Shown here piece by piece: positions 62,739-64,000 of a stretch of 64,000 nucleotides of DNA (the stretch's first letter is position 1; the number at the start of each line of letters is the position of its first letter). Source of the stretch: Actinomadura macrotermitis (GTDB taxonomy: Bacteria > Actinomycetota > Actinomycetes > Streptosporangiales > Streptosporangiaceae); assembly GCF_009604375.1 (NCBI RefSeq), contig NZ_WEGH01000001.1, positions 2,232,001 to 2,296,000 on the forward strand, given 5' to 3'. The position numbers and the translations under genes were made by a program. The notes under the pieces were generated by a model. The model was not told where the DNA came from, ran no database searches, and saw only the letters and a program-made list of their open reading frames with translations.

Positions 62739-63314
62739 TCACTCCGACAGGCCAGAACGGTTGCGCTGGCCAGCAATAAAGCGGGCTTTCTTCTGACGAT
62801 TCCCGCACGTGTTCATATCACACCATTTGCGGGTGCGACTTTGGCTGGTGTCAAAGAAAGCGGCCCGGCAGGTCGAGGACGCGCACAAGGCCAGTCTTCC
62901 AGATCGTTCGCCTGCGATGATGCTGATCGCATCGGCGGCGATCACGCTGAGGGCGTCCTCCACACATGAACCCGAACCGAGCCGCCATTGCCGCTCTCCC
63001 TCGGGCGTGAGGATCGCAGAGGCCCGCCCCTGAATGCTGCGCTCATTGATGACTTGGACAGCGGTCACAGGAAGAGGGTCTTGAGCCGCGGCCGCCGTCG
63101 CGGCGGCGTGAATCGATTCCCTCAGTTCCCGGGCGAGTTCGAGCTGGGCGGTGGTGCAGGACTCCACGGCCAGGCCGTTCACCGCCAGCCAGTCGACGAG
63201 TCGCTGCGGCGTGGGAATGCGCTCCACGGCGTCGCCGTGGCGCTCCTTCAGGGTCGCCGTGAAGCTGGTCGCCAGCACGTCACCGTGGCGGAAGACAGGG
63301 AACCCGGCACGCAT
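62739..63314 (-). CDS. CGNR zinc-finger domain regulator (ABATE-like N-terminus)
   Basis: The 191-residue protein has an N-terminal ABATE-like helical region (FTATLKERHGDAVERI, TPQRLVDWLAVNGL) and a C-terminal CGNR zinc finger (LCASSTCRAAFFDTS, KWCDMNTCGNRQKKARF) with four Cys. These proteins are predicted stress-linked transcription regulators. It diverges from the epoxide hydrolase gene, over two AACC-N9-GGTT palindromes, and is probably its regulator. Confidence 0.9.
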   Translation of the reverse strand: MRAGFPVFRHGDVLATSFTATLKERHGDAVERIPTPQRLVDWLAVNGLAVESCTTAQLELARELRESIHAAATAAAAQDPLPVTAVQVINERSIQGRASAILTPEGERQWRLGSGSCVEDALSVIAADAISIIAGERSGRLALCASSTCRAAFFDTSQSRTRKWCDMNTCGNRQKKARFIAGQRNRSGLSE

Positions 63315-63316
63315 GG

Positions 63317-63377
63317 AACCACCTTAGCCGGTTGCGCGCCGCCACGACGGAATGTTAGAACCGCCTTAGCTGGTTCT
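63317..63377. promoter_or_regulatory. Two matching AACC-N9-GGTT palindromes (candidate CGNR operators)
   Basis: AACC-ACCTTAGCC-GGTT (63317-63333) and AACC-GCCTTAGCT-GGTT (63359-63375) share CCTTAGC cores. The second extends to AGAACC/GGTTCT. They are exactly 42 bp apart, four helical turns. Site 1 abuts the CGNR start codon, and site 2 lies 40 bp before the epoxide hydrolase start. Confidence 0.75.
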
Positions 63378-63417
63378 TGCCAGTTCGCAGCAGGTTCCGC
63401 GATGGCCAGGAGGTCTC

Positions 63418-64000
63418 ATGCCCCGCCCGACCCGCGACGTGCAAGCGTTCGAAGCCCACGCGACTGACGCCGACCTCGACGATCTGCGCGCACGACTGGC
63501 CGCGGCGCGGCTACCGGAGGCCGAGACGGTCCGTCGCGCCGCGCCCGGCCCTCACCGATGGGAACAGGGCGTACCTCTCGCCGACCTCGGCGATGTCGTG
63601 AACTACTGGCGCACCGAATACGACTGGCGGTCGTTCGAGGAGCGCCTCGACCGCATCGGCCAGTTCCGCACGACCATCGATGATCTGGGGATCCACTTCC
63701 TGCACCGCCGGTCCACGCGGGCGGATGCCGCTCCCCTGGTCCTGACGCACGGCTGGCCGGGCAGCATTGCCGAGTTCGTCGATGTGGTGGACGAGCTGGC
63801 GGATCCGAAGGACGCAGACGCGCCGGCGTTCCACGTCGTGGTCCCGTCGCTGCCAGGTTTCGGCCACAGCGACAGGCCGGCCGCCACCGGGTGGGGAACC
63901 GAAAAGATCGCGGCCACCTGGGTGGAACTGATGGGAAGGCTCGGCTACGGCAAGTTCGTGGCCCACGGCGGCGACTGGGGAGGTGTGATCACCACGGTCC
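63418..64000 (+). CDS. Epoxide hydrolase, EHN-type alpha/beta hydrolase (partial, C-terminus outside window)
   Basis: The first 194 residues are present. The N-terminal epoxide-hydrolase domain (about 8-100; VNYWRTEYDWRSFEERL) is followed by the alpha/beta-hydrolase core with oxyanion motif HGWPGS (111-116), PSLPGFGHSD and nucleophile elbow GGDWGG with Asp186. AGGAGG precedes the ATG. It diverges from the CGNR regulator gene. Confidence 0.92.
   Translation, partial: MPRPTRDVQAFEAHATDADLDDLRARLAAARLPEAETVRRAAPGPHRWEQGVPLADLGDVVNYWRTEYDWRSFEERLDRIGQFRTTIDDLGIHFLHRRSTRADAAPLVLTHGWPGSIAEFVDVVDELADPKDADAPAFHVVVPSLPGFGHSDRPAATGWGTEKIAATWVELMGRLGYGKFVAHGGDWGGVITTV

Noticed and set aside
1..64000. 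CRISPR array or intact insertion sequence
   Set aside because: No regularly spaced repeats and no transposase reading frame were seen on either strand.

Overview
The window is GC-rich actinobacterial chromosome. Its core is the block pth-rplY-prs-glmU-tRNA-Gln ... abcF-ispE-rsmA-rpfB-tatD-metG ... rsmI/pmt, which mycobacteria and streptomycetes also carry as linked genes. Together with a complete mce lipid-import operon, a Ctc-type L25, a CGNR zinc-finger regulator and a DUF222/HNH endonuclease, this points to a filamentous or mycolate-free actinomycete. Actinomadura or a relative in the Streptosporangiales is my inference, not something the sequence proves.

Layout. 1-3.1 kb: sulfate activation and PAPS turnover (cysN partial, cysD, cysQ). 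3.2-4.7 kb: a polyprenyl-phosphate sugar transferase. 4.9-9.3 kb: pth, rplY, prs, glmU and tRNA-Gln(TTG), all on the minus strand. 9.4-12.0 kb: an accessory insert with an unusual duplicated HTH/LAGLIDADG-like protein and an ADP-ribosylglycohydrolase. 12.1-16.4 kb: a desaturase-TetR operon behind a double palindrome, a small membrane protein, a VOC protein, and a methyltransferase diverging from a MarR gene over three copies of one 14-bp palindrome. 16.4-24.7 kb: the conserved abcF-ispE-lipoprotein-rsmA-rpfB-tatD-metG run. 24.8-31.1 kb: polyprenol-phosphate sugar synthase, a GT-C membrane enzyme, rsmI and protein O-mannosyltransferase, together a lipid-linked mannose/O-mannosylation neighbourhood. 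31.1-39.1 kb: DUF305/DUF6153-like/MFS, a LacI regulator, CorA, a penicillin-binding protein, and a LysR/class A beta-lactamase-like pair. 39.2-45.7 kb: four co-directional genes of unclear role (triplicated-Cys membrane protein, tandem AAA ATPase, ArdC-N/DnaG-like TOPRIM protein, intracellular serpin). 45.7-56.3 kb: yrbEA-yrbEB-mceABCDEF followed by four Mce-associated proteins in an alternating B-A-B-A order. 56.4-59.1 kb: two divergent secreted proteins. 59.1-62.7 kb: a visibly eroded accessory stretch with a truncated metalloprotease and a DUF222/HNH gene. 62.7-64 kb: a CGNR regulator diverging from an epoxide hydrolase (partial).

Working together. Many junctions are ATGA/GTGA overlaps, so translational coupling is the main operon signature (mce operon, metG-tatD, desaturase-tetR, MFS-DUF6153-like, LysR-bla). 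Several regulators sit beside clear palindromes between divergent genes (MarR, LacI, CGNR) or upstream of their own operon (TetR, LysR), giving testable local circuits. The best candidates for something undescribed are the 9.4-11.0 kb duplicated HTH/LAGLIDADG-like protein and the 39.2-45.7 kb AAA/primase-like/serpin cluster.
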